Assembly: GCA_002255905.1 (NCBI GenBank)
Contig: NKIN01000004.1
Coordinates: 186,001-250,000, forward strand
From: Burkholderiales bacterium PBB1
GTDB lineage: Bacteria; Pseudomonadota; Gammaproteobacteria; Burkholderiales; Burkholderiaceae_C
DNA length: 64,000 nt
Direction: 5' to 3'
A program made the translations under genes and the position numbers. The notes under the pieces were generated by a model that was not told where the DNA came from, did not search any database, and worked only from the letters and a program-made list of their open reading frames with translations. This document shows positions 1-8,802 of the stretch, piece after piece (the first letter of the stretch is position 1; each line of letters opens with the position of its first letter).

Positions 1-1415
1 TACAGCGCCGATGAGGTGGTGTCGCCGTTGCTGAAGGTGCCATTGCGCACCGGCGTCTGGAACACGTCGCTGGTGCTCGGGTTGTAGAGGTTGGCGTTCG
101 CCTGCGTCACGCCGGTCGGCAGGCCGAAACCGGGCGTCTTCTGCTTTTCGTGGATGAACTCCACTCCTCCGCTGAGCGAGTGCCTGAAGGTGCCGCTGCC
201 GATCTCGGCGGTGAGGTTGGTCTGGTTGGTCAGGATCTCGTTGGTCTGGTCCCGGCCCTGACGCGAGCGGCTCACGGTGTAGCCCGCGAAGTTGCTGCTG
301 GGAGACGCCAGCGTGCCGATGCCGGCCAGGGTGTTGACGCCGGTGAGCGTGCTTTCCAGTGTCAGGCGGCCGTAGCGCGAGGTGTTGCGCAGCGTGACGC
401 CGGGCGCCAGGTCGTGTTCGATGCGGGCGGTGAACATGTTGATGTTCACGTCCTCGTCGTCCGACTTCGCACCGTAGAAGTTCTTCGAGTTCACCTTCGG
501 CGGCTTGATGCCATTCGGCGTGAGCACCGCGTTGTAGAAGCTGCGCAGGCCCACCGTGGGCACGCCGCCGTCGGGCCGGTTGTTCTGCTGGCTGTGCAGC
601 AGATAGAAGTACACGCGGGTCGGTGTGTTCAGGCCGAAGGCGATCGACGGCGCGAAGCCGTAGCTCTTGCGCTCGACTTCATGGCGGCCGGGCACGCCGT
701 AGTCCTGTGCCACGAGGTTCAGCCGAATGGCACTGCCGGGAATGCCGATGTCGATCGGGCGGTTCAGGTCGGCGGTGGCGCGCTTGCGGCTGTGGGTGCC
801 GAGGCTGAGGCTGGCCGTGTTGTAGCCGTCGAGGAACGGCACCTTGGTCAGCAGGTTCACATAGCCCGACGACGTGCCGCGGCCGTTGTCAGCGCCCGAG
901 GGTCCTTTGACGACTTCGACCTGTTCGATGTTGAACACATCGCGCGAGATCGAACCCAGGTCGCGGATGCCGTCGACGAAGATGCTGCCCTGCGTGTCGA
1001 AGCCGCGCATGAAGATCGAGTCGCCGCTGGAGGTGTTGCCGTTCTCGCCGGCCAGCATCGTCACGCCCGGCGTGTTGCGCAGCGCCTCGGCCAGTGTCGT
1101 CGCGCCTTGCTCGCGCAGCAGCTCCTTCTTGATCACGGTGATGGTCTGCGGCGTGTCCACCAGCGGCTGGGTGAACTTCGGCGACGACATGGCCTCGGCC
1201 TTGTAAGGCACCTCGGCTGCCGACTTGACCTTGACCTCGGGCAGCACCGCGTTTCGCGCCGGCGCCGAGGCTGCCGCCGCCGGGGGCGTGGCTTGCTGCG
1301 CCTGCGCTGCAACGGGCAGGGCCAGGGCCGCCACCGCAGCGGCAGACTGGGTCAAATGAAAGGAACGAAAGTGACGAGAGGGACGGGCGTGCGGGCGGGA
1401 CTGGATGTGAGCCAT
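1..1415 (-). CDS. TonB-dependent siderophore receptor (Fiu-like), 3' end outside the window
   Basis: This is an outer-membrane receptor that would import ferric siderophores using TonB/ExbBD energy. The ATG at 1415 opens a protein with a signal peptide ending near AQAQ, then a plug domain with the TonB-receptor hallmarks: an early VKVKSAAEVPYK segment, DTPQTITVI, LRNTPGV, FMRGFD, VDGIRD and VEVVKGPSGADNGRG. The SGYVNLLTK stretch and the wording of the plug resemble catecholate receptors of the Fiu type. About 471 residues of plug and early barrel are visible; the rest runs off the left edge. A Fur box lies about 155 bp upstream, so iron repression is likely. The exact ligand cannot be told from sequence. 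Confidence 0.9.
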   Translation of the reverse strand, partial: MAHIQSRPHARPSRHFRSFHLTQSAAAVAALALPVAAQAQQATPPAAAASAPARNAVLPEVKVKSAAEVPYKAEAMSSPKFTQPLVDTPQTITVIKKELLREQGATTLAEALRNTPGVTMLAGENGNTSSGDSIFMRGFDTQGSIFVDGIRDLGSISRDVFNIEQVEVVKGPSGADNGRGTSSGYVNLLTKVPFLDGYNTASLSLGTHSRKRATADLNRPIDIGIPGSAIRLNLVAQDYGVPGRHEVERKSYGFAPSIAFGLNTPTRVYFYLLHSQQNNRPDGGVPTVGLRSFYNAVLTPNGIKPPKVNSKNFYGAKSDDEDVNINMFTARIEHDLAPGVTLRNTSRYGRLTLESTLTGVNTLAGIGTLASPSSNFAGYTVSRSRQGRDQTNEILTNQTNLTAEIGSGTFRHSLSGGVEFIHEKQKTPGFGLPTGVTQANANLYNPSTSDVFQTPVRNGTFSNGDTTSSAL

Positions 1416-1570
1416 GGTTTTCCTCGAGAGTGGTCGTAAGGGGTCGAAACCGCAAAAAAGCGCAGAGGCTGGCTTTCTGCAGCGATCTCGACCGCGACCC
1501 GGCGCGGAAAACAGATGGCTTGAAGCAGATGGCTGACCGGATTGCAGTCAGCCATCGACCGCAATCAGGT

Positions 1571-1589
1571 GAAGATGATAATCATTCCC
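1571..1589 (-). promoter_or_regulatory. Fur box upstream of the siderophore receptor
   Basis: The 19 bases match the classical Fur box (GATAATGATAATCATTATC) at 15 of 19 positions, including the unbroken core ATGATAATCATT. It sits about 155 bp upstream of the receptor start in a 255-bp gene-free interval between the receptor and a diguanylate cyclase gene whose 3' end abuts it. A Fur protein is encoded at 12.7 kb in this window. Confidence 0.75.
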
Positions 1590-1670
1590 ATTAAGTTTTG
1601 TCAATCAACGGCATCACCGCCTCGACAGGCGTCGTCGACGCGCCGGTCCCGAGGCTGCATGCCTGCCAGA

Positions 1671-3299
1671 TCACGCACCGAAGCCGATGTCATGGCTCCA
1701 GAACACCGTCGCAGACCGTGTCCGCTTGGCCCGGTAGAGGGCGGCGTCGGCGCGATCCATCAGTTCCTCGAGGCGCAGCACGTCGTCGTGTTGAGCCACC
1801 ATGACACCCATGCTGCAGCCGATCGCCAGGGTCTTGCCGTCGCGCTCGATCGGCGCCTCCAGTGCCGCGCGCACCCGATCGGTGAGCGCCGGCAATTGCG
1901 CGGGTGCGACATCTCTCAGCAGCGCGCAGAACTCGTCGCCACCCAATCGCGCCACGATGTCGCCGGCCCGGAAGAATTTGCGCAGGCGCTCACCGACCAC
2001 GCGCAGCACCTCGTCTCCTGCCGCATGCCCCAGCGTGTCGTTGATCGGCTTGAACTTGTCCAGGTCCATCGACAGCAGGGCGATCGACTGGCCCTGCATC
2101 CTGCAAGCCGACATCGCTGCGGTGGCCGCCGGCATGAATGCGCGCCGGTTGGGCAGGCCGGTGAGGGCGTCGGTGTTGGCCGATGCGCTGATCGGGCGCA
2201 CGAGCCGGTAGGCCAATGCGCTGACCGCCAGCACCGACAACACCAGCGAGGCCAGGATCCAGCCCTGCACGGCAGCGGCCGCGTCCAGCAGCGCGGGCAC
2301 CGCCTGGTTGTCGAGCTTGCCGATCCAGATCCACACGTCCCCGTCGGCCGACGACGCGAGCGCCTTGACCCGCATGAAGGAGTAGTCGCCCCCGGTCGAC
2401 ACCCGGATCAGTTCGGCCGGCATCGCCGGGTCGGTGCCGATGGGGGCCTGACCGCTGCGGGTGTCGGCCGGCCTGGCATCTCCATCGGCCAGTGCACGCT
2501 GCAGTTGCGCGAAGGTCCGCTGCGCAAGGTCGGGGCTCAATGACGAGGCCAGCACGCGAGGCGGGTCTCCGGGGCGAGCGCTGGAGACGATCAGCTCGAA
2601 TCCGGTGAGCTTCGAGAGCCGCCGCGCGAAGCCGTCATCGATCGCGATCGTTCCTCGCAACGTGGCGATCGGCCGTGGTGCCAGGATGTCCGCATTGCGG
2701 TAGATGACCAGTTGCGGCGAGCCGGCGTCTCGCACCACGGTGAAATCCAGCAGGTTGACGGAGACCCTGGGCGCCAATTCGGTGGACTTGGACGGTGCCC
2801 CCGCCCATGGCTGAACCGAATACAGGATGCGCGTGCTGCGTGCCTGGTGGTTCTCCAGCATGGAATCGATGGTCGGCTGGTCGTGGGTGGCCACCGCCTG
2901 CCGCAGGCCGTACTCCGACGCCATCAGCTTGGTGCCGGCCGCCAGATTTTCCTGTTCCTCGAAGACCTGGTTCTGCACGGTCAGGTAGCCGCCCTGCAGG
3001 ACATCGCGGATGGCCGCCAACGTCAGCCCATCGTGCCGGGACTTCAGAAACACCATCAGGCCGACCTGGATCGCGATCAGCGTCAGCGCCAGACAGATCA
3101 CCAGCCGGCGCTCGTTCGTGAATGCGCCCGCCATGCGCATCGGCAGGCGCAGCGCGAGCGGCCTTGCGGGTCGCGCAGGCACGGCGCCCTCGCCCGAGCC
3201 CGCCCAGGGTGTGGGCGGTGCCGCGGGTGGCCCGTGTGTATCGGCGTGGCTGACCATCACGGCAAGATCGTCCGCAGACGGGCCGGACTTGAGCCCCAT
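1671..3299 (-). CDS. Membrane diguanylate cyclase (sensor domain plus GGDEF)
   Basis: This protein should make cyclic di-GMP from two GTP. It is 542 residues long: a proline-rich cytoplasmic N-terminus, a transmembrane helix around residues 65-86, a periplasmic sensor region of roughly 250 residues (CHASE4-like in layout, not verified), a second helix around 345-365, and a C-terminal GGDEF domain. The domain starts at DALTGLPNRR and has an intact RLGGDEF active site. An RxxD motif (RAGD) lies five residues before GGDEF, matching the product-inhibition I-site. No EAL domain is present. The first ATG is used here, but an internal ATG around residue 53 would remove the proline-rich part and could be the real start. 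Confidence 0.9.
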   Translation of the reverse strand: MGLKSGPSADDLAVMVSHADTHGPPAAPPTPWAGSGEGAVPARPARPLALRLPMRMAGAFTNERRLVICLALTLIAIQVGLMVFLKSRHDGLTLAAIRDVLQGGYLTVQNQVFEEQENLAAGTKLMASEYGLRQAVATHDQPTIDSMLENHQARSTRILYSVQPWAGAPSKSTELAPRVSVNLLDFTVVRDAGSPQLVIYRNADILAPRPIATLRGTIAIDDGFARRLSKLTGFELIVSSARPGDPPRVLASSLSPDLAQRTFAQLQRALADGDARPADTRSGQAPIGTDPAMPAELIRVSTGGDYSFMRVKALASSADGDVWIWIGKLDNQAVPALLDAAAAVQGWILASLVLSVLAVSALAYRLVRPISASANTDALTGLPNRRAFMPAATAAMSACRMQGQSIALLSMDLDKFKPINDTLGHAAGDEVLRVVGERLRKFFRAGDIVARLGGDEFCALLRDVAPAQLPALTDRVRAALEAPIERDGKTLAIGCSMGVMVAQHDDVLRLEELMDRADAALYRAKRTRSATVFWSHDIGFGA

Positions 3300-3400
3300 C
3301 GGGGGCTCGTATCCCCCTATCCGCGCAGCGCCCAGACACCTTCAGCGATGCAGCATGCACCGCGCCGACCATCGGGCGTGCGACCCTGGCCGCCGCCGCG

Positions 3401-3715
3401 TCAATGCAGCTGGTCGGGCCGGCGTGTTTTGCGAAACGACTTCGGTGTGTAGACGTTGCCGGTCCACTCGCCGTCATCATCCACCGGCTTGCCAGCGCGG
3501 GCGCGCCGGATCACGGCTTCGGCCTCGGCGCGGGCCAGACGCCGCGATGTGCGCCAGTGCCACAGCTGCAGTGCGCCGTGGCGCAGCGTCCAGCCCCAGC
3601 CGCGCAGGGTGCGATCGAAGCGCTGGCGGTGTGCCAGAGGCAGGCACAGCCGCACCAGCAGCACCGCGCAGACGGCCAACGTCAGTCCGGCGAGCAGGGG
3701 TTCGGCGAGGTCCAT
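3401..3715 (-). CDS. Small membrane protein of unknown function
   Basis: A 104-residue protein that I do not recognise. Residues 5-28 form one hydrophobic helix (LLAGLTLAVCAVLLVRLCLPLA); the rest is arginine-rich and basic, ending in a hydrophilic tail. It lies between the diguanylate cyclase and the HD-GYP-like gene, all on the minus strand, with gaps of about 100 and 70 bp. The topology suggests a single-pass inner-membrane protein with a cytoplasmic basic domain. No functional motif is visible. Confidence 0.6.
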   Translation of the reverse strand: MDLAEPLLAGLTLAVCAVLLVRLCLPLAHRQRFDRTLRGWGWTLRHGALQLWHWRTSRRLARAEAEAVIRRARAGKPVDDDGEWTGNVYTPKSFRKTRRPDQLH

Positions 3716-3787
3716 GGCGCTGTATTTTGCGTGTGCCGGGTTCGCAGGTCACGCGCGACGCGGGCACGATCGGAGGCCGACCCCGCC

Positions 3788-5056
3788 TCAGGCGCTGATC
3801 GTCAGCCGCTGGCAGACGCGGTCCAGGCGCTGGGTGTCCTGGTCGGTCAGCAAGCCTGCGCGCAGCCGCACCGCACGCTCGATGCGTCGCAGCCGGTAGC
3901 GCAACTCGCCTTCCACGGCCTCCACCTCGGCGGCGTTGGGCGAGGCCACCGGATCGAGGTGCCACAGGCCGGTGGTGGTCAGGCCGCGGCGCAGGCGGTT
4001 CAGCAGGTACTCGGTCAGCGCCAGCGCCCCTTGCAGGTCCTCGGACATGGCCTCGTGCAGCAGTGCGGCGGCCGCGTCGCTGGCATCGTCCATCACCGAC
4101 GAGAGCTTGTTCAGGCGGGTCTTCAATTCATCGGTGCGGCAGTGCGCCACCGTGGGCGGCTGCTCGCGCACCACCTGGGCGATCAGTCCGACCCAGCGCA
4201 GGTCGAATTCGCCAGGCACCACCCGCAGCGCAACGCTCGCGCGCGACAGCGGTGCCTGCTCGTCCGCGAGCGCGGCCAGCGTCGACTCGGTGACGGCGAG
4301 CAGCCGGCCGAGCGCAGACACCTCGTCACCCTGCAGGCAGTGCGGGAAACCCGAGCCGTCCATCCGCTCATGGTGCTCCGCGATCGCACGGGCAATGTCG
4401 GCCGGGTAGTCGGTGAGCTGCTTGAGCAGCAGGCTGCCCACGTGCGGGTGCACGACGAGCTGCTGGTAGCTCAGGAAATCGACCGTGCGTTCGGCTTCAG
4501 CTTCGCCGTATTCCGGGCCGATGTACATCTCGCCCAGGTCGTGCAGCAGGCCGCACAGCATGGCCGCGCGCAGATCGGCGGCGTTGCCGCCATGGGTCAG
4601 CATCAGCGCCCCGTTCAGGGCCATGGCGTGGACCGCATGCTCGAACCGCGCCGGACTGCTGGCGCGAGACGCACTCAGCAGCAGCTGCGCCACCGGGTGC
4701 ACCGGCAGCGCCGCCGCTTCGCGCAGCAGGGCGTCGGCATGCGGGTGCAGCAGGGAGGCCAATGCGATGGGCTCGTACAGCAGCGCCTGGACCGCATCGG
4801 CCAGCGTGCGCGCGGTGACGCCATCCTCGACCTTCAGGCAGCTCTCCAGCGGCTCTTTGAGCTGCCGATCGAGCAGCTTGCGCTGCAATGCCTGCGAGAC
4901 GGGCAGGTCCTGCGCCCACAGCTTGATGCCGGCGATGTCGAAGATGTCGCGTGCGGCGATGATTTTCTGGGTCTGGCTGGCGTCGAGGATCGTCGCCAGC
5001 GCGTGGGGATTGGCAGAGGAAAAGTCGGTGGCGATGGCCGCGGCGGGTTGGGTCAT
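3788..5056 (-). CDS. HD-GYP-like / HDOD-type signalling protein
   Basis: A 422-residue cytoplasmic protein with an HD-superfamily domain in its middle. It has LLHDLGEMYI and HHERMDGSGFP, which correspond to the HDxGK and HHExxDGxGYP motifs of HD-GYP cyclic di-GMP phosphodiesterases, but two canonical positions differ (K to E after HD, Y to F in GYP). It may be a divergent phosphodiesterase or a binding-only relative. The ATG at 5056 is preferred over an upstream in-frame codon at 5167 because GGAG lies about 7 nt before it and the family-like sequence begins there. Its neighbour two genes away is a diguanylate cyclase, which fits a c-di-GMP theme. Confidence 0.75.
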   Translation of the reverse strand: MTQPAAAIATDFSSANPHALATILDASQTQKIIAARDIFDIAGIKLWAQDLPVSQALQRKLLDRQLKEPLESCLKVEDGVTARTLADAVQALLYEPIALASLLHPHADALLREAAALPVHPVAQLLLSASRASSPARFEHAVHAMALNGALMLTHGGNAADLRAAMLCGLLHDLGEMYIGPEYGEAEAERTVDFLSYQQLVVHPHVGSLLLKQLTDYPADIARAIAEHHERMDGSGFPHCLQGDEVSALGRLLAVTESTLAALADEQAPLSRASVALRVVPGEFDLRWVGLIAQVVREQPPTVAHCRTDELKTRLNKLSSVMDDASDAAAALLHEAMSEDLQGALALTEYLLNRLRRGLTTTGLWHLDPVASPNAAEVEAVEGELRYRLRRIERAVRLRAGLLTDQDTQRLDRVCQRLTISA

Positions 5057-5207
5057 GGCGACTCCGGTTTCAAGGTTGTATCGGTTTGTCGTCAAACCGG
5101 CGCCGGACTGTAGGGGGGCATTCCCGCACCCGTGCCGCAGGTGCCTCGGGGCCGACCGACCCTGCACCGGCAGGCCTTCGATAATGCGGTTCGATCAGGC
5201 CTGCCCC

Positions 5208-6581
5208 ATGACCACCTCCTCAAACAGCCCATCTGCTTCGTCCGTCCATGCCGCTTGGCAGCAACGCAGCGCGGCGAGCGTGTGGCACCCCTGCACGCAG
5301 ATGAAGCGCCTGGGCGAGGCGCCGCCGCTGGCGATCGCGCGGGCGCAGGGGCCATGGCTCGAAGATGTCGACGGCCTGCGCTACTTCGATGCCACCAGCT
5401 CCTGGTGGGTCAACCTGTTCGGCCATGCCGACGCACGCATCAACGCCGCGCTCAAGCACCAGCTCGACACGCTCGAGCACGTGATGCTGGCCGGCTGCAC
5501 CCACGCACCAGCGGTGGAGTTGGCCGAGCGCCTGTCGGCGCGCACCGGCCATGCGCTGGGCCACACCTTTTTCGCGAGCGATGGCGCTTCGGCGGTCGAG
5601 ATCGCGCTGAAGATGAGCTTCCACAGCTGGAAGAACCGCGGCCTGGGCGACAAGCGCGAATTCGTCTGCCTGCGACACGGCTACCACGGCGAGACCATCG
5701 GTGCACTCGCGGTCACCGATGTGGCCGTCTTCCGCGATGCCTACGACCCGCTGCTGATGCGCGCCCATGTGGTGATGGCCCCCGACGCCCGGCAGGCGGC
5801 GCCGGGCGAGTCGGCGGCCGAGGTGGCGCAGCGCGCGGTGGCCGAGCTGGCGATGCTGTTGGAATCACGCGCCGGGCAGGTCGCCGCGCTGATCATCGAG
5901 CCGCTGGTGCAGTGCGCTGCCGGCATGGCGATGCACGATGCGGCCTACCTGCGCGAGGTGCGCGCGCTGTGCGATCGCCACCAGGTGCACCTGATCGCCG
6001 ACGAGATCGCGGTCGGCTGCGGGCGCACCGGCACCTTCTTCGCGTTCGAGCAGGCGTCGCCCGAGGGCGGGCCGACGATCTGGCCCGACCTGCTGTGTCT
6101 GTCGAAAGGCATCAGCGGCGGCTACCTGCCGCTGTCGCTGGTGCTGGCCACCGACGCGATCTACGAGGCGTTTCTCGACGACGACACCGCGCGGGGCTTC
6201 CTGCACTCGCACTCGTACACCGGCAACCCGCTGGCCTGCCGCGCTGCGCTGGCGGTGCTGGACCGCTTCGATGACGAGCCGGTGTTGCAGCGCAACCGCG
6301 AGACCGGTGCGCTCCTCACGACGGCGCTCGCGGCGCGGCTCGAGGGTGATGCACGCATCGAGCACGTGCGTCAGCGCGGCATGATCTGGGCGTTCGATGT
6401 GCGTGAAGCGCATGCCGGGGTTCGTTTCGCCGAACGTTTCCACCTGGCGGGCCGCGCGCGGGGCCTGCTGATCCGACCGATCGGCCGCACGGTGTACCTG
6501 ATGCCGCCGTATGTGCTGAACGACGAGCATGTCGCCTACCTCTCCGAGCGCGTGGTGGCCACGTTGCATGCGGTGCTGTGA
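5208..6581 (+). CDS. bioA: Adenosylmethionine-8-amino-7-oxononanoate aminotransferase
   Basis: BioA transfers the amino group of S-adenosylmethionine to 8-amino-7-oxononanoate, giving diaminopelargonate in biotin synthesis. The 457-residue length is normal. Visible class-III aminotransferase features are SSWWVNLFGH near the N-terminus, the FFASDGASAVEIALKM cofactor segment, HGYHGET, IADEIAVGCGRTG, and the PLP lysine in CLSKGISGGYLPLS. The ATG at 5208 is used; an in-frame ATG at 5184 would add eight residues. It is the first gene of bioA-bioF-bioD, with 27 bp to bioF. Confidence 0.95.
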   Translation: MTTSSNSPSASSVHAAWQQRSAASVWHPCTQMKRLGEAPPLAIARAQGPWLEDVDGLRYFDATSSWWVNLFGHADARINAALKHQLDTLEHVMLAGCTHAPAVELAERLSARTGHALGHTFFASDGASAVEIALKMSFHSWKNRGLGDKREFVCLRHGYHGETIGALAVTDVAVFRDAYDPLLMRAHVVMAPDARQAAPGESAAEVAQRAVAELAMLLESRAGQVAALIIEPLVQCAAGMAMHDAAYLREVRALCDRHQVHLIADEIAVGCGRTGTFFAFEQASPEGGPTIWPDLLCLSKGISGGYLPLSLVLATDAIYEAFLDDDTARGFLHSHSYTGNPLACRAALAVLDRFDDEPVLQRNRETGALLTTALAARLEGDARIEHVRQRGMIWAFDVREAHAGVRFAERFHLAGRARGLLIRPIGRTVYLMPPYVLNDEHVAYLSERVVATLHAVL

Positions 6582-6608
6582 GCACCGGCCGTTGACCCGC
6601 CCATCGCG

Positions 6609-7826
6609 ATGCTGAAGCACCTCGAACAGCAGCTGGCCGAGCGCGAGGCGCAGTCGCTGCGCCGCCATCGTCGCATCGCCGAGACCGCCTGCGCGCCCCG
6701 CCAGACCGTCAGCGCACACGATGGCCTCCCGCGTGAGTTGCTGGCCTTCTGCAGCAACGATTACCTGGGCCTGGCCAACCATCCGCTCCTGATCGAGGCG
6801 CTGGCCGAGGGTGCGCAGCGCTACGGTGCCGGCAGCGGCGCCTCGCACCTGATCAGTGGACATTCGCGCGCGCACGCACTGCTGGAAGATGACCTCGCCG
6901 AGATGCTGTCGTCGCAGGGCCCCGAGGTCCGTGCGCTGACGTTCTGCACCGGCTACATGGCCAACATGGCGCTGCTGACGGCGCTGGGTGACGCTCAGAC
7001 AACGATCTACACCGACCTGCTGAACCACGCCTCGCTGATCGATGGCGCGCGGCTGGCCAAGGCAGCCGTCTACACCTATCCGCACAACGATCTCGCCGGC
7101 CTCGACCGCCGGATTTCGGCCTGCAGCACGCCGCGCAAGCTGATCGTGACCGACGGCGTCTTCAGCATGGACGGTGATCTGGCGCGGCTGCCCGAGCTGC
7201 TGACGCTCGCCGAGCGGCACGATGCCTGGCTCGTGGTGGACGACGCGCACGGCTTCGGCGTGCTGGGCGAGCAGGGGCGCGGCGTGCTGTCGCATTTCGG
7301 ATTGCGCAGCGAGCGCCTGATCTGCATGGGCACGCTGGGCAAGGCGGCCGGTGTGGCCGGGGCCTTCGTCGCGGCGCACCGCACCGTCATCGACTGGCTG
7401 GTGCAGAGCGCGCGGCCCTACATCTACACCACCGCCTCGCCGCCGGCGGTGGCGCACGCGGTGCGCGCCAGTCTGCAGTTGATCCGTCGCGACGAAGGCG
7501 AGCAGCGTCGGCGGCATCTGGCAGCGCTGGTGGCCGCCTTCCGGCGCGGCGTGCCCGAGGTGCTGGGCGATCTGTTGCGTGACCGTGGCTGGCAGCTGGC
7601 CGCCTCGCAGACTGCGATCCAGCCGCTGATCGTGGGCCGCAGCGAAGACGCGCTGGCGATGTCGGCGGCGCTCGAGTCGCAGGGCCTCTGGGTGCCCGCG
7701 ATCCGGCCGCCCACCGTGCCTTCGGGCGGTGCGCGGCTGCGCATCACCTTCAGCGCAGCGCATGGCGTGGGGGATGTCGAGCGGCTGTTGTCGGCGCTGG
7801 CGCTGGCAGGAAAGGACATGGCATGA
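6609..7826 (+). CDS. bioF: 8-amino-7-oxononanoate synthase
   Basis: BioF is a PLP enzyme that condenses pimeloyl-ACP (or -CoA) with L-alanine to give 8-amino-7-oxononanoate, the substrate of the BioA enzyme encoded just upstream. The 405 residues include the alpha-oxoamine synthase motifs [34 protein letters not shown] and the PLP lysine in [10 protein letters not shown]. The stop overlaps the bioD start by four bases (ATGA), implying translational coupling. Confidence 0.96.
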   Translation: MLKHLEQQLAEREAQSLRRHRRIAETACAPRQTVSAHDGLPRELLAFCSNDYLGLANHPLLIEALAEGAQRYGAGSGASHLISGHSRAHALLEDDLAEMLSSQGPEVRALTFCTGYMANMALLTALGDAQTTIYTDLLNHASLIDGARLAKAAVYTYPHNDLAGLDRRISACSTPRKLIVTDGVFSMDGDLARLPELLTLAERHDAWLVVDDAHGFGVLGEQGRGVLSHFGLRSERLICMGTLGKAAGVAGAFVAAHRTVIDWLVQSARPYIYTTASPPAVAHAVRASLQLIRRDEGEQRRRHLAALVAAFRRGVPEVLGDLLRDRGWQLAASQTAIQPLIVGRSEDALAMSAALESQGLWVPAIRPPTVPSGGARLRITFSAAHGVGDVERLLSALALAGKDMA

Positions 7827-8731
7827 CCATGATGTTGGGGGCGGGTGACCCGCCGACCGTGTTGCCTGTGGCCGAGTCGGCCGTGGCGGACGAGCCCGAG
7901 GCGCTGCCGCAAGCCGTGGTGGACGCAGGCCGCAGCCAGCCCTTGCGCGGTTGCTTCGTCACCGGTACCGACACCGAGGTCGGCAAGACCACGGTCACGG
8001 CCGGCCTGCTGCATGCGCTGGCGCGGCAGGGTCTGCGCGTGGCCGGCTACAAACCAGTGGCCGCCGGTGCCGTTTGGCAGGCGGCCGCCACTGGCCCGGA
8101 CGGGCATTGGCACAACGAGGATGTCGAAGCCCTGCACGCCGCGAGTTCCATCGAGCTGACGCGCAGCGAGGTCTGTCCGTGTCTGCTCGAAGAAGCCTGC
8201 GCACCGCATCTGGCGGCGCGGCTCGAGGGCGGGCGCATCGAGCCCGCGCTGTTGATCGCCGGCGCCCATCGGCTGATGCCGCGCTGCGATGTGTTGGTGG
8301 TCGAAGGCGCAGGCGGTTTCTGTGTGCCCCTGGTCGAGTCGCAGGCCTTCAGCGAAGCGCCTGCGGTGTCAGATGACACTGTCGCCGCAACCCCCGACAC
8401 CGATTGGGGCACCGACGACCTGGCCGTTGCCCTTGATTTGCCGGTGATCCTGGTCGTGGGCCTGCGGCTGGGGTGCATCAACCATGCGCTGCTGACCGCC
8501 GAAGCCGTCACAGCGCGCGGGCTGCGGCTGGCCGGCTGGGTCGCCAACCGCATCGAGCCCACCATGCCGCACGCTCAGCTCAACATCGACACGCTGGCCC
8601 GCGCACTGCAGCAGCGCCACGACGCCCCGTTGCTGGGGGTGGTGTCCTACCACGTGCCCGCATCGGCGGCCGCGGTGGCCGAGGAACTGCGCATCGACGC
8701 CGTGCTCGAGGCGCTAGGGCTGCAGGGCTGA
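7823..8731 (+). CDS. bioD: Dethiobiotin synthetase with N-terminal extension
   Basis: BioD closes the ureido ring of dethiobiotin from diaminopelargonate, CO2 and ATP. The P-loop [10 protein letters not shown] begins about 45 residues in; [17 protein letters not shown] and [15 protein letters not shown] follow. At 302 residues it is longer than the usual ~225: there is an unconserved N-terminal leader of about 40 residues and an acidic insert of about 20 residues after [11 protein letters not shown]. The start overlaps bioF (ATGA); internal starts are possible, so the leader may be an annotation artefact. bioB is not found next to this cluster. Confidence 0.93.
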   Translation: MTMMLGAGDPPTVLPVAESAVADEPEALPQAVVDAGRSQPLRGCFVTGTDTEVGKTTVTAGLLHALARQGLRVAGYKPVAAGAVWQAAATGPDGHWHNEDVEALHAASSIELTRSEVCPCLLEEACAPHLAARLEGGRIEPALLIAGAHRLMPRCDVLVVEGAGGFCVPLVESQAFSEAPAVSDDTVAATPDTDWGTDDLAVALDLPVILVVGLRLGCINHALLTAEAVTARGLRLAGWVANRIEPTMPHAQLNIDTLARALQQRHDAPLLGVVSYHVPASAAAVAEELRIDAVLEALGLQG

Positions 8732-8802
8732 AACACCCTCCACGAGTATCTCCGCCGACGGGTGGTCGGCCCCCGTCAACCGCCACACGTCAAAATCAGG
8801 GG

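Noticed and set aside
150-1439. Long open frame on the plus strand opposite the siderophore receptor
   Set aside because: It has low-complexity Arg/Gly/Ala/His composition and no family motif; the minus strand clearly encodes a TonB receptor.
5865-7763. 632-codon open frame antisense to bioA and bioF
   Set aside because: It is a GC-driven shadow; both biotin genes are intact on the plus strand and the antisense product shows no recognisable domains.
8754-8770. Small GCCGAC/GTCGGC hairpin between bioD and ribA, considered as FMN riboswitch or terminator
   Set aside because: Only 6 bp with no T tract, and none of the conserved FMN aptamer blocks is present.
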